DNA of 64,000 nucleotides from assembly GCA_964348085.1 (NCBI GenBank), contig CAYGBI010000006.1:11803-75802 (forward strand), written 5' to 3'. The notes beneath the pieces were generated by a model. It was given only the letters and a program-made list of their open reading frames with translations, did no database searches and was not told where the DNA came from. Shown piece by piece: positions 1-7,572 of the stretch. The translations under genes and the position numbers were made by a program. The number at the start of each line of letters is the position of its first letter. Within the stretch, counting starts at the first letter, position 1. The stretch comes from VXYL01 sp964348085 (GTDB lineage: Bacteria > Pseudomonadota > Gammaproteobacteria > Pseudomonadales > Azotimanducaceae).

Positions 1-1350
1 CACCCGGGTATAGCCGTCGAAGCGCAGGATGCGACCGCGCACCCGAAGTTCGAACTCCCCGGCGGTGACGGTGACCACCGTGGAGAGGTACCGCGCAGGG
101 GTCATTTGCGACGCTACGAACCGTCGATGAATCAAGTCGTAGAGCCGCCGTCCGTCCGGATCCACGCCACGCAAGTCGTGGCTGGCGGCGAGTTCGGTCG
201 GGCGGATAGCTTCGTGCGCCTCCTGCGCGCTCGCCTTCGACGCGTAGACGTTTGGCGACTTCGGCAAATAGGGCTCGCCGTACGTCGCGCCGATGTGTTT
301 GCGCACGCGGTCCATGGCCTCGGCGGCGATGTTGGTGGAGTCCGTGCGCATGTAGGTGATGTGCCCGGCTTCGTACAGGCGTTGCGCCAAGGTCATGGTT
401 TTGCGCACGCTGAAGCCGAACCGAGTCGCCGCCGCCTGCTGCAACGTCGAGGTGATGAACGGCGCATTTGGCCTAGTCGAGCTCTGGCGGTCCTCGCGCC
501 CGCGCACGGTGAACGTGCGCTGCCGCAAGCGCGCGACGGCATCGTCCGCCGTCTTCTTGTCGCCCGGGCGAAACCGGCGGTCGTTCTCCTTCACCACTTC
601 GAAGCGAACGGGCTCGCCGTCGCCCGACTGGCGAGCCAAGTCGGCGAACGCTTCCCAATACTCCACCGGGTCGAACTTGCGGATCTCCCGCTCCCGGTCG
701 ACGACCAAGCGCACGGCCACCGATTGGACGCGCCCCGCGGACAAGCCGCGGGCGACCTTCGACCACAACAACGGCGACAGCTCGAAACCGACGACGCGAT
801 CCAAGAACCGGCGCGCTTGTTGCGCATTGACGCGGTTCTCGTCCACCACGCCGGGGTTGGCGAACGCCTCCTCGATGGCGGCTCGGGTGATCTCGTTGAA
901 CACCACCCGCCGATAGCGCTCAGCCGGACCGCCGAGCACTTCCGTCAGATGCCACGCGATGGCCTCGCCTTCGCGGTCCAAGTCGGTGGCGAGGTAGATT
1001 CTGTCCGCCCGCGACGCCAAGCTACGCAACTCGCGAACGACCTTCTCTTTGCCCGGAATCACCTCGTAGGAAGCTCGCCAACCATCGTCCGGGTCCACGC
1101 CCATACGCTCGACAAGCTGCGAGCGGGCGCGTCGTTTACGGTATTCCGCCTTTTCCTCCGGCGGCAGCTTGCGCACTTTCGCCGCTTCCTTGGCGCGCTG
1201 CTCGGCGCGCGTCTTGGGGTCGACGCGGCTGCCCACGGGCAGATCGCGCACATGGCCGGCGCTCGACTTCACGGTGTAATCGCGCCCCAAGTAGCGATTG
1301 ATGGTGGGGGCCTTGGTGGCCGACTCGACGATGACCAAGGAACGAGCCAT
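1..1350 (-). CDS. topA: DNA topoisomerase I, N-terminal half (cut by window edge)
   Basis: Type IA topoisomerase that relaxes negative supercoils through a 5'-phosphotyrosine intermediate. 450 codons are present, about half of a typical bacterial TopA; the zinc-finger end lies off the left edge. The Toprim domain begins with LVIVES (Glu10) and carries DLDREGEA with acidic residues at 123, 125 and 128. SAGRVQSVAVRL follows mid-protein, and the active-site motif ITYMRTDS places the catalytic tyrosine near residue 333. The ATG at 1350 is preceded by AAGGAG at good spacing. Similarity to the E. coli protein is extensive (VNAQQARRF, GAPFITSTLQQAA), which supports a gammaproteobacterial host. The upstream gene on the same strand ends 130 bp away. 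Confidence 0.97.
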   Translation of the reverse strand, partial: MARSLVIVESATKAPTINRYLGRDYTVKSSAGHVRDLPVGSRVDPKTRAEQRAKEAAKVRKLPPEEKAEYRKRRARSQLVERMGVDPDDGWRASYEVIPGKEKVVRELRSLASRADRIYLATDLDREGEAIAWHLTEVLGGPAERYRRVVFNEITRAAIEEAFANPGVVDENRVNAQQARRFLDRVVGFELSPLLWSKVARGLSAGRVQSVAVRLVVDREREIRKFDPVEYWEAFADLARQSGDGEPVRFEVVKENDRRFRPGDKKTADDAVARLRQRTFTVRGREDRQSSTRPNAPFITSTLQQAAATRFGFSVRKTMTLAQRLYEAGHITYMRTDSTNIAAEAMDRVRKHIGATYGEPYLPKSPNVYASKASAQEAHEAIRPTELAASHDLRGVDPDGRRLYDLIHRRFVASQMTPARYLSTVVTVTAGEFELRVRGRILRFDGYTRV

Positions 1351-1480
1351 TTTTCTCCTTGAGGTTTCCCTCGTCAGCGCCGCAGCCGATCGCAAGCTGG
1401 CCGCGAAGAAAGCGTGAATTGGCGGCGCATATATACGCGGGACTTCGCGCTGTCAACAACGGCCTGTCCCGCCAACCCCG

Positions 1481-2041
1481 TCAAGGCGCCGATTCGGCCA
1501 CGTCGCGATGCACCTCCGCAATCGCTTCGAGACCCTCGCGGATGCCGTCGACCACTACTTGGGAAGACGCCCCCGCCAAGCGCTCGCGACCGAACCAGAC
1601 GATGGCGCGAGCATCCGCCTGCACGGCAACGCAGCCTCCCGGCAGCGCGTCGACGATGGCGCCGATGCGTCGCCAATAGCCCTCCGCCAACGGGGGAAGA
1701 TCGACGGGCGGGTGCAGCGTCGTCCAGCCCGGCAGATAACGACTCTCGCTCGCGCACTTGAACAGTCGCCAACTCGGCGCGCCGATCAGCGGCGCGAGCA
1801 ACGGCAACCGGTAGCCGGCGCATTCGAGGGTGGCGTCACGCGCTACGCCGCCGGCGGATACGCGCTCTTCCGCACTCGCGTCGAGCTTCGGCAGCGCGGC
1901 CATCTCCACGGTCAAGCCCGCGCGTCGCGCGGCCAAGCGCAGCTCGCTCAAGCGTCGATCGCGTTCCGACGGCAGCAGCCAGAAGATCGGACCAACGGCG
2001 ACGCAAACGACCAATACGATGACCACCCAGATCACTGGCAA
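1481..2041 (-). CDS. Conserved membrane-anchored hypothetical protein
   Basis: 186 residues with one N-terminal hydrophobic helix (residues 2-23, ending WLLPSERDRR) and a soluble remainder. The tail after the helix is rich in arginine, as in the small single-pass proteins often found beside topA in Pseudomonas-like bacteria; that link is recalled, not checked. It has no catalytic motif I can name. It is transcribed toward topA and may share its transcript. The ATG at 2041 is chosen because it puts the helix at the extreme N-terminus. Function unknown. Confidence 0.7.
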   Translation of the reverse strand: MPVIWVVIVLVVCVAVGPIFWLLPSERDRRLSELRLAARRAGLTVEMAALPKLDASAEERVSAGGVARDATLECAGYRLPLLAPLIGAPSWRLFKCASESRYLPGWTTLHPPVDLPPLAEGYWRRIGAIVDALPGGCVAVQADARAIVWFGRERLAGASSQVVVDGIREGLEAIAEVHRDVAESAP

Positions 2042-2065
2042 TCCACCCTAAGTGTCATTCCGCTA

Positions 2066-2095
2066 TTGAGAGATTCTTGGGCGGTAGTGTATGGT
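2066..2095 (+). promoter_or_regulatory. Possible sigma70-type promoter of the usp gene
   Basis: TTGAGA at 2066-2071 and TATGGT at 2090-2095 are separated by 18 bp, in the short gap between the divergent hypothetical gene and usp. Suggested by sequence only. Confidence 0.35.
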
Positions 2096-2129
2096 CGCAC
2101 GCGACCAAGCGCCCGCCGGAGGCCGATCA

Positions 2130-2588
2130 ATGAGCGACTATCGCCGTATCCTGCTCGCCGTAGACTTAACCGACGAGAGTCGGCGCGTGGCGAACCGCGC
2201 CATGGCGATCGCCGAGTCGTCGGGCGCCGAGTTGCACGTCGTTCACGTCATCGAACCACTGAGCTTGGCGTACGGCGGCGACGTGCCGATGGACCTGTCG
2301 TCGGTGCAAGATCAGATCCACGACCAAGCTCGTTCGCACTTGGCGGCGTTCGCAGCCTCGCTCGACATCGCCGAGGAGTGCCGACACTTGGTGTTCGGGC
2401 GCCCGGAGAGCGAGATTCACCGCCTCGCCGAGACCGAGGAGATCGATCTGGTCGTCATCGGCAGCCACGGCCGTCACGGCATCGCCCTGTTGCTAGGCTC
2501 CACGGCCAACGGCGTGCTGCACGGCGCTTCCTGCGATGTGCTCGCGGTGCGCGTTGGGCGCGATATTCCGGCGGATGACGACGACTAG
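2130..2588 (+). CDS. Universal stress protein, UspA family
   Basis: 152-residue single-domain Usp. It opens with YRRILLAVDLTDESRRVANRA, the usual first beta strand and helix. Near the C-terminus is VVIGSHGRHGIALLLGSTANGVL, the G-2x-G-9x-G-S/T-type nucleotide-binding loop of ATP-binding members, so it probably binds ATP. ATG 2130 is preferred over a GTG or ATG further upstream because it starts at the conserved strand and GGAGG lies just before it. It stands alone, divergent from the upstream gene. Usp proteins are cytoplasmic stress factors; the client process is unknown. Confidence 0.93.
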   Translation: MSDYRRILLAVDLTDESRRVANRAMAIAESSGAELHVVHVIEPLSLAYGGDVPMDLSSVQDQIHDQARSHLAAFAASLDIAEECRHLVFGRPESEIHRLAETEEIDLVVIGSHGRHGIALLLGSTANGVLHGASCDVLAVRVGRDIPADDDD

Positions 2589-2639
2589 CGCTCGGCACCC
2601 CTACGTTTCTCCCACGACCGACTAGCTAGGAGCGAGCGC

Positions 2640-4577
2640 CTGCGCACGAACACCAATCGGCGCCGTGCGCTCGTCTATGTGCTGGCCGCCTTGCTGGCCA
2701 GCACCGCCACAGTGCAGGCCGACGCCAACGAGCAAAAGCAGTCTGCGTTGCCGCTCTACGAGCAGCGCCTCGCCTATCGTCGAGCCGTACAAGCGCTACG
2801 CGACGGACGTTCGATCACCTATCGACGCGAAGCCGCGAAACTGAACGACTATGCGCTGCGCCCCTACCTCGTCTATTACGAAGAACAGGGACGCTTGAGC
2901 ACCATGCGCCCAAAACGGGCGCAGGAACTGCGCACGGCGTTTCGCGAGACGCCCATCGCCGAACGCTTTCACCGCCAATGGCTGGCCGCTCAGGTCCGGC
3001 GGGGCAATTGGCAGGTCTATCTCGACCACTACGAGCCCACCACCAACGCCGCCGGCCGCTGCAACTACGTGCGCGCCTTGTACCGTTCCGGTGAGCGGGA
3101 GGCGGCGCTCGCCAAGGTGCGGGAACTGTGGGTGTCCGCGGAGTCGATGCCGAAAACTTGCGACCCGCTGTTCAAGGTGTGGATCGCCGCCGGCCACTTG
3201 GACCAAGAAACGGTGTGGGCCAGGCTGATGCTCGCGTTGGATGCCGGCGAAGTCGGCCTCGCCCGCTATCTCTTGCGCTTCTTAGACAGCGACAACGCCG
3301 GCGCCGGCCAGCTCTATGTGAACGTACATACCCGTCCGCAGCTCACCCGCACCCTGTCCCGTTTCCCGGATACGCTCGGCGGGCGGCGAGCGTTCCGACA
3401 TGGCCTGCTGCGGTACGCGAGGAACGACGCCGAAGCGGCGCTCGGGCTGTGGCGAGAGTCGCAAGGACGGCACACCTACTCCGACGCCGACCGAAGCTAC
3501 ATCCACGAACGACTGACGGCGGCCGCCGCCGAGGACGGGCTTACGCCAAGCGACGATCCGGCGGGGTTCTCGAGCAGCACCCAAGAACGCATCGCTCTGG
3601 CCATGGTGCGGCATCAACGGTGGCCGGCGGCGGTCCGCTGGATCGGCGCACTGCCGGCGGACCTCGCAAGCCAACCGCGTTGGCGCTATTGGCTCGGCCA
3701 TGCCAAGCAGGCGAATGGCGACCTAGCCGCCGGCCAGGAGCACTTGCGGCCGCTGGCCGGAATACGCACGTACTACGGGTTCCTCGCCGCTGGCGACTTG
3801 GGCACCGAAGGTGCGCTCAATGCCGAACCGCTGCTTGCCGACCGCGCCGCCCAACGCACCTTGCAGGCAATGCCCACGGTGAACCGCATGGTCGAGCTCT
3901 ACGTCGTCGGCGACTTCGTCAACGCCCGACGCGAGTGGAACTTCGCGATCAAGTCGTTGAACCGAGAGCAACGACGACACCTCGTCGAATTGACGGCGGA
4001 ACTCGGATGGGTGGATCAAGCCATTTTCGGCGCACGGGACGCCGAGCTCGACGACTTGGTGGAGCTACGCTTCCCAACACCGCACCTGCACATCTATCAA
4101 CGCTACGCGACGGAAGTGGACCTGCCCGTTCACCTGCTGCTCGCCGTGTCTCGACAAGAGAGCGCCTTCCACGTGAGCGCCGTCTCCCACGCCGGCGCCC
4201 GTGGCTTGATGCAGCTCATGCCGGCCACCGCCCGCCGGGTCGCCGAGCGGGCGAGAATCGCCCGGCCGGTGGTGGCCGACCTCGCGGACCCGAACATCAA
4301 CGTGCGCTTGGGCGCACATCACTTCGCCGCTCTGTTGCAGCGTTATCAGGGCAACCGCGCACTTGCCGCAGCCGCGTACAACGCCGGCGAGGGCAACGTC
4401 AAGCGGTGGCTCGCCGGTGCGGAGGGCATGCCGACGAACGTTTGGATCGAACGCATCCCGTTCCGCGAAACGCGCGACTACGTAAAGGGCGTGCTCGCGT
4501 TCCAGTGCGTCTACAGCAAGCTACTCGGGGATCCCGTCCCGGCGCTACGCGCCGACGAACGCTTCATCCCTTCGTGA
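2640..4577 (+). CDS. slt: Soluble lytic murein transglycosylase
   Basis: Periplasmic muramidase that cleaves peptidoglycan with 1,6-anhydro product formation. The long helical superhelix domain is followed by the SLT domain: SRQESAFHVSAVSHAGARG contains the catalytic Glu, then GLMQLMPATA, then AAAYNAGEGNVKRWL. About 645 residues, normal for Slt70. The first ordinary start is GTG 2679, which would cut off the charged n-region of the signal peptide. A CTG at 2640 is preceded by AGGAG (2628-2632), and starting there gives a complete signal: RRR, then a hydrophobic run, then VQA cleavage site. I therefore infer a CTG start. The stop overlaps the tatD start (GTGA). Confidence 0.92.
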   Translation: MRTNTNRRRALVYVLAALLASTATVQADANEQKQSALPLYEQRLAYRRAVQALRDGRSITYRREAAKLNDYALRPYLVYYEEQGRLSTMRPKRAQELRTAFRETPIAERFHRQWLAAQVRRGNWQVYLDHYEPTTNAAGRCNYVRALYRSGEREAALAKVRELWVSAESMPKTCDPLFKVWIAAGHLDQETVWARLMLALDAGEVGLARYLLRFLDSDNAGAGQLYVNVHTRPQLTRTLSRFPDTLGGRRAFRHGLLRYARNDAEAALGLWRESQGRHTYSDADRSYIHERLTAAAAEDGLTPSDDPAGFSSSTQERIALAMVRHQRWPAAVRWIGALPADLASQPRWRYWLGHAKQANGDLAAGQEHLRPLAGIRTYYGFLAAGDLGTEGALNAEPLLADRAAQRTLQAMPTVNRMVELYVVGDFVNARREWNFAIKSLNREQRRHLVELTAELGWVDQAIFGARDAELDDLVELRFPTPHLHIYQRYATEVDLPVHLLLAVSRQESAFHVSAVSHAGARGLMQLMPATARRVAERARIARPVVADLADPNINVRLGAHHFAALLQRYQGNRALAAAAYNAGEGNVKRWLAGAEGMPTNVWIERIPFRETRDYVKGVLAFQCVYSKLLGDPVPALRADERFIPS

Positions 4578-5353
4578 TCGACATCGGCGCCAACCTCACG
4601 AACCGAGTGTTCGACGAGGACTTGGACGCCGTGCTGGCGCGCGCGACCGCCGCGGACGTTGCCGCGATCATCGTCACCGGCACCAATGTCGCCGCATCCG
4701 AGGCGGCGATCGCGCTCGCTGACGGACATCGGCTGTTCGCCACCGCCGGCGTGCATCCACACGACGCCGACGCGGTTGCCGAGGGATGGGTCGAGGACAT
4801 CGCCACGCTCGCCGAAGCGTCGGAAGTGGTCGCCATCGGCGAGACCGGACTCGACTACTATCGCGACTATTCCAGCCGAGAGCGGCAACGCGCGGCTTTC
4901 CGTGAGCAAGCGGCGCTGGCGGTGCGCCTCGGCAAGCCACTCTTCGTCCACGACCGCGACTCGAACGGCGATACGCGCGCCATCCTCGCCGACTACCGCG
5001 ATGCGCTCGTCGCTTGCGTCATCCACTGCTTCACCGGCACGGCGACGGACCTCGACGGCTACTTGGACGACGGTTACAGCATCGGCGTCACCGGCTGGAT
5101 CTGCGACGAACGGCGTGGCGGCGAACTCGCCGACCTAGTGAAACGCATACCCGGCGACCGGTTGATGATCGAAACCGACGCGCCTTACCTGCTGCCGCGC
5201 AACATCGCGCCACGACCCCGCTCGCGCCGCAACGAGCCGGCGTTCCTGCCTTGGGTGGCGCGTCGCGTGGCGGAATGCCGGGGCGAAACGCCGGCGCTCG
5301 TCGCACGGCAAACCCACGCCAACGCCGTGCGCTTCTTCCAACTGCCGCATTAA
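4574..5353 (+). CDS. tatD: TatD-family metal-dependent DNase
   Basis: 259-residue TIM-barrel hydrolase. Metal ligands and family motifs are visible: VIDIGANLTN at the start, GVHPHDAD, AIGETGLDYYRDYS, PLFVHDRDS, VIHCFTGT and IETDAPYLLPR. TatD enzymes are cytoplasmic magnesium-dependent 3'-5' nucleases linked to DNA repair and oxidative stress. The GTG start overlaps the slt stop by four bases, so the two are translationally coupled. An open frame continues upstream inside slt, but the conserved VIDIG start fixes the N-terminus here. Confidence 0.95.
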   Translation: MIDIGANLTNRVFDEDLDAVLARATAADVAAIIVTGTNVAASEAAIALADGHRLFATAGVHPHDADAVAEGWVEDIATLAEASEVVAIGETGLDYYRDYSSRERQRAAFREQAALAVRLGKPLFVHDRDSNGDTRAILADYRDALVACVIHCFTGTATDLDGYLDDGYSIGVTGWICDERRGGELADLVKRIPGDRLMIETDAPYLLPRNIAPRPRSRRNEPAFLPWVARRVAECRGETPALVARQTHANAVRFFQLPH

Positions 5354-5395
5354 CCTGCCAAGCGGTCGATCACGCCGTTGCGGGAGCCAGCCCGC

Positions 5396-5626
5396 TCACA
5401 GCTTGTCCCGCAGCCTCTGCGCATCGAACGGCCAGTCGAACTCGTCGCCGTCGACGCGCAACACCGGCACCCGGTGCGCGTAGCGTTCGAACAGGGCGTC
5501 GTCGGCCACTACCTCGCGGGTGCGCAAAGCGAAGCCGCGCAGTTCTGGCATACTCGCAAGCCAATCCAGCGCCTCGTCGCAACGGCTGCAAGACGCGGTG
5601 GTGATGAGTTCGAGGCGGCGTCGCAT
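5396..5626 (-). CDS. Glutaredoxin/DUF836-like thioredoxin-fold protein
   Basis: 76 residues beginning LELITTASCSRCDEALDWL, a redox-type CxxC (Cys13 and Cys16) placed after the first strand as in glutaredoxins. HRVPVLRVDGDEFDWPF supplies the cis-proline strand and the DUF836-style ending. Probably a small cytosolic disulfide-handling protein. It is convergent with tatD, and its ATG overlaps by one base the apparent TTG start of the divergent peptidase gene, so one of the two starts may be wrong. Confidence 0.82.
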   Translation of the reverse strand: MRRRLELITTASCSRCDEALDWLASMPELRGFALRTREVVADDALFERYAHRVPVLRVDGDEFDWPFDAQRLRDKL

Positions 5627-6594
5627 TGACCAATCAACTATTCCATGCGCTTCGTTTCGCGTCGGACGACGTCCACTACCCGCTGCCGATCGACGGCACG
5701 GCGGACTGGCGGCGTGGCGCCGCGCCGGTGCGCATCGCGCTACCCGACGTGCCGGCGAACCATATCATCGCAGCCAGTTTCGCGAGTCCCTCGACCGCCG
5801 CGTCCTTCTCCTTCCGCCTGTCCGCCGGCGGCGACGGCTGGTTCGAGACCACACGTTTCGGCGGTCGCGCCCGGCGACGGGAACGCCACCACGGCCACGG
5901 CGTGGTGGCTGCGGTGGATTATTTCGACGTGGCGCGGAACCTCGCGCAGCCGAGCCTGAGTCTGCTCTGCCGGGCAAGCAAGCCGCAACGCTACTTGGTC
6001 GTCGTGAGCATTCGCCCTCGCGAGGTAGCCGCTCCGGACGACAGTCCAGACGATGTCGGCGGCCTTGCGGCGACGAAGTTGAGCCAGTTGACGTTGCCGA
6101 CGGACATCCGCCTACTCGCCTGCTCGCCGACGGCTACCGCTATGGCGCTCGGCATCGCCGAGCACGACGACTTCGCGGCGTTCGTCGCCAGCGCGCGGCA
6201 TCCGCCCACGGGCATGTACGGCGTCTGGCCGCACAACCTCTGGGCGGCTGCGCGGCGCGGCGCCTTGGGCGCGCTGGAGTTGTTCTCCGATTGGCGGCAG
6301 GTCACCGGGTTGCTGGCCAAAGGCGCGCGAGTCGTCGCCAGCATCCGCTTCCGGGAAGGGGAACTCGACGGCAGCCCACGGCCGCAAACCGGCGGCCACT
6401 TGGTGCTGCTGCGCGGCATCGACAACGGCGAGGTGGTGGTGAACGACCCGGCAGCGCCACCGGATTGCGTCGAGCGTCGCTACGACATCGTCCAATTCGC
6501 CCGCGCGTGGTTCCGCTACCGAGGCGCGGGTTATGTCTTCGCGAGCGATACGGAGGCAGCGGCCCGTGACGACGGCCGCCAAACCCCCTCGTAG
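5626..6594 (+). CDS. Peptidase C39-like (C39_2) cysteine peptidase family protein
   Basis: 322 residues. The C-terminal half has the C39_2 layout: ACSPTATAMAL with the candidate nucleophile Cys166, GGHLVLLRGI with His258, and VVNDPAAP with Asp274. This matches the Cys-His-Asp order of bacteriocin-leader-type peptidases, although no transporter domain is present. The N-terminal half (FSFRLSAGGDGWFETTRFGGR) resembles a beta-sandwich seen in front of such domains. No clear signal peptide is seen. Start TTG 5626 is the only candidate near the front and is uncertain. Substrate unknown. Confidence 0.75.
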   Translation: MTNQLFHALRFASDDVHYPLPIDGTADWRRGAAPVRIALPDVPANHIIAASFASPSTAASFSFRLSAGGDGWFETTRFGGRARRRERHHGHGVVAAVDYFDVARNLAQPSLSLLCRASKPQRYLVVVSIRPREVAAPDDSPDDVGGLAATKLSQLTLPTDIRLLACSPTATAMALGIAEHDDFAAFVASARHPPTGMYGVWPHNLWAAARRGALGALELFSDWRQVTGLLAKGARVVASIRFREGELDGSPRPQTGGHLVLLRGIDNGEVVVNDPAAPPDCVERRYDIVQFARAWFRYRGAGYVFASDTEAAARDDGRQTPS

Positions 6595-6599
6595 CTCCT

Positions 6600-6645
6600 C
6601 TTAGACCCACTTGTACCCGCCCACTTAGACCCACCTATACCCTCT
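6600..6645. repeat. Two tandem copies of a 24-bp direct repeat
   Basis: CTTAGACCCAC occurs at 6600-6610 and again at 6624-6634, each followed by a related TACCC-containing stretch. It lies just after the peptidase stop codon. Confidence 0.6.
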
Positions 6646-6708
6646 TGCCTCGACACCGGCAATTCTCCACACTGCAACGCTCCAAGTCGCAGTCGCCCAC
6701 CTTCGCGC

Positions 6709-6975
6709 ATGTTCCTCAAGTACCTGTACCACATGTCGATCCTGATCTTAGGCGTCGCGCTAATCACCTACGGGGTGATCGACTGGTACGACCAAGGGTT
6801 GACCATGGAGGGGCTGCTCCTGTACGACAACGGGTGGCGTCCGCATCCGATCTACCTGTTGACCATCGGGCTCTCCATGGTGCCGATGTCGATGTGGGAG
6901 ATCTTCGTGTTGGATACCCAAGGCAAAGCTCCGACGACGGATGCGGACCAAGACCGCGACGCCGGCGACACCTGA
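6709..6975 (+). CDS. Small two-helix membrane protein
   Basis: 88 residues. Two hydrophobic segments, about residues 6-25 (MSILILGVALITYGVIDWY) and 45-65 (HPIYLLTIGLSMVPMSMWE), followed by a charged tail rich in aspartate. Probably inner-membrane. It ends three bases before the GNAT gene and so likely begins the operon GNAT-S9 peptidase-ddl. Function unknown. Confidence 0.7.
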   Translation: MFLKYLYHMSILILGVALITYGVIDWYDQGLTMEGLLLYDNGWRPHPIYLLTIGLSMVPMSMWEIFVLDTQGKAPTTDADQDRDAGDT

Positions 6976-6978
6976 GGG

Positions 6979-7572
6979 ATGTCGAACCAGCAACCGGCCC
7001 TTTCCGCCACCGAGCCGTCGCAGCGCCGGTACGGCGCCACGCGCGCAGCGAGTCCGCGCTTCCGGACGTACTTTCGCGCCGTCGCCAGCAAAGACCGGCG
7101 CGAAGTGCTGGCGTTGGCCGCTTCCAGCCGAGAGTTGCACATGCCGTGGATCTCGCCGCCGATGACGCCGCACATGTTCAAGATCTATCTGCGCCGCACG
7201 CAGCGGGACGACCACGCGGGATTCGTGATTTGTCGTCGCGACGGCGACCAAATCGTCGGTGTCATCAACGTGAACAACATCGTCAAGGGCACGTTGCAGT
7301 CCGCTTCGCTCGCCTATTACGCGGCACAGGCCCATGCCGGCCAAGGCTTCATGCGCGAAGGATTGACGCAGGTTAAGGAGCATTTGTTCGGCAAACTCGG
7401 TTTGCACCGCTTGGAGGCGAATATCCAACCGGAGAACAAGGCGTCCATCGCCTTGGTGCGAAGCTGCGGCTTCCAGTGCGAGGGTTTGTCGAAGCGCTAT
7501 CTCTATGTCAACGGCGCTTGGCGCGACCACGAACGCTGGGCGGCGATCGATGATCGGAGGCATTTGCGATGA
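6979..7572 (+). CDS. GNAT N-acetyltransferase, RimJ/RimL type
   Basis: 197 residues. The GNAT core is visible: IVGVINVNNIVKG (strands 3-4), AHAGQGFMREGLTQVKEHLF (acetyl-CoA pyrophosphate loop and helix 3), and HRLEANIQPENKASIALVRSCGF, the hallmark C-terminal motif of the RimJ/RimL group. It acetylates an amine, possibly a protein N-terminus or an amino-acid-like substrate. The stop overlaps the downstream peptidase start (ATGA). Confidence 0.9.
   Translation: MSNQQPALSATEPSQRRYGATRAASPRFRTYFRAVASKDRREVLALAASSRELHMPWISPPMTPHMFKIYLRRTQRDDHAGFVICRRDGDQIVGVINVNNIVKGTLQSASLAYYAAQAHAGQGFMREGLTQVKEHLFGKLGLHRLEANIQPENKASIALVRSCGFQCEGLSKRYLYVNGAWRDHERWAAIDDRRHLR

Noticed and set aside
106..1362. Long plus-strand open frames over topA
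   Set aside because: They are antisense shadows of a clearly conserved TopA reading frame; high GC leaves long open frames on the opposite strand.
3128..4573. Possible extra N-terminal domain of TatD
   Set aside because: The frame overlaps slt, is arginine-rich noise, and conserved TatD sequence begins at GTG 4574.
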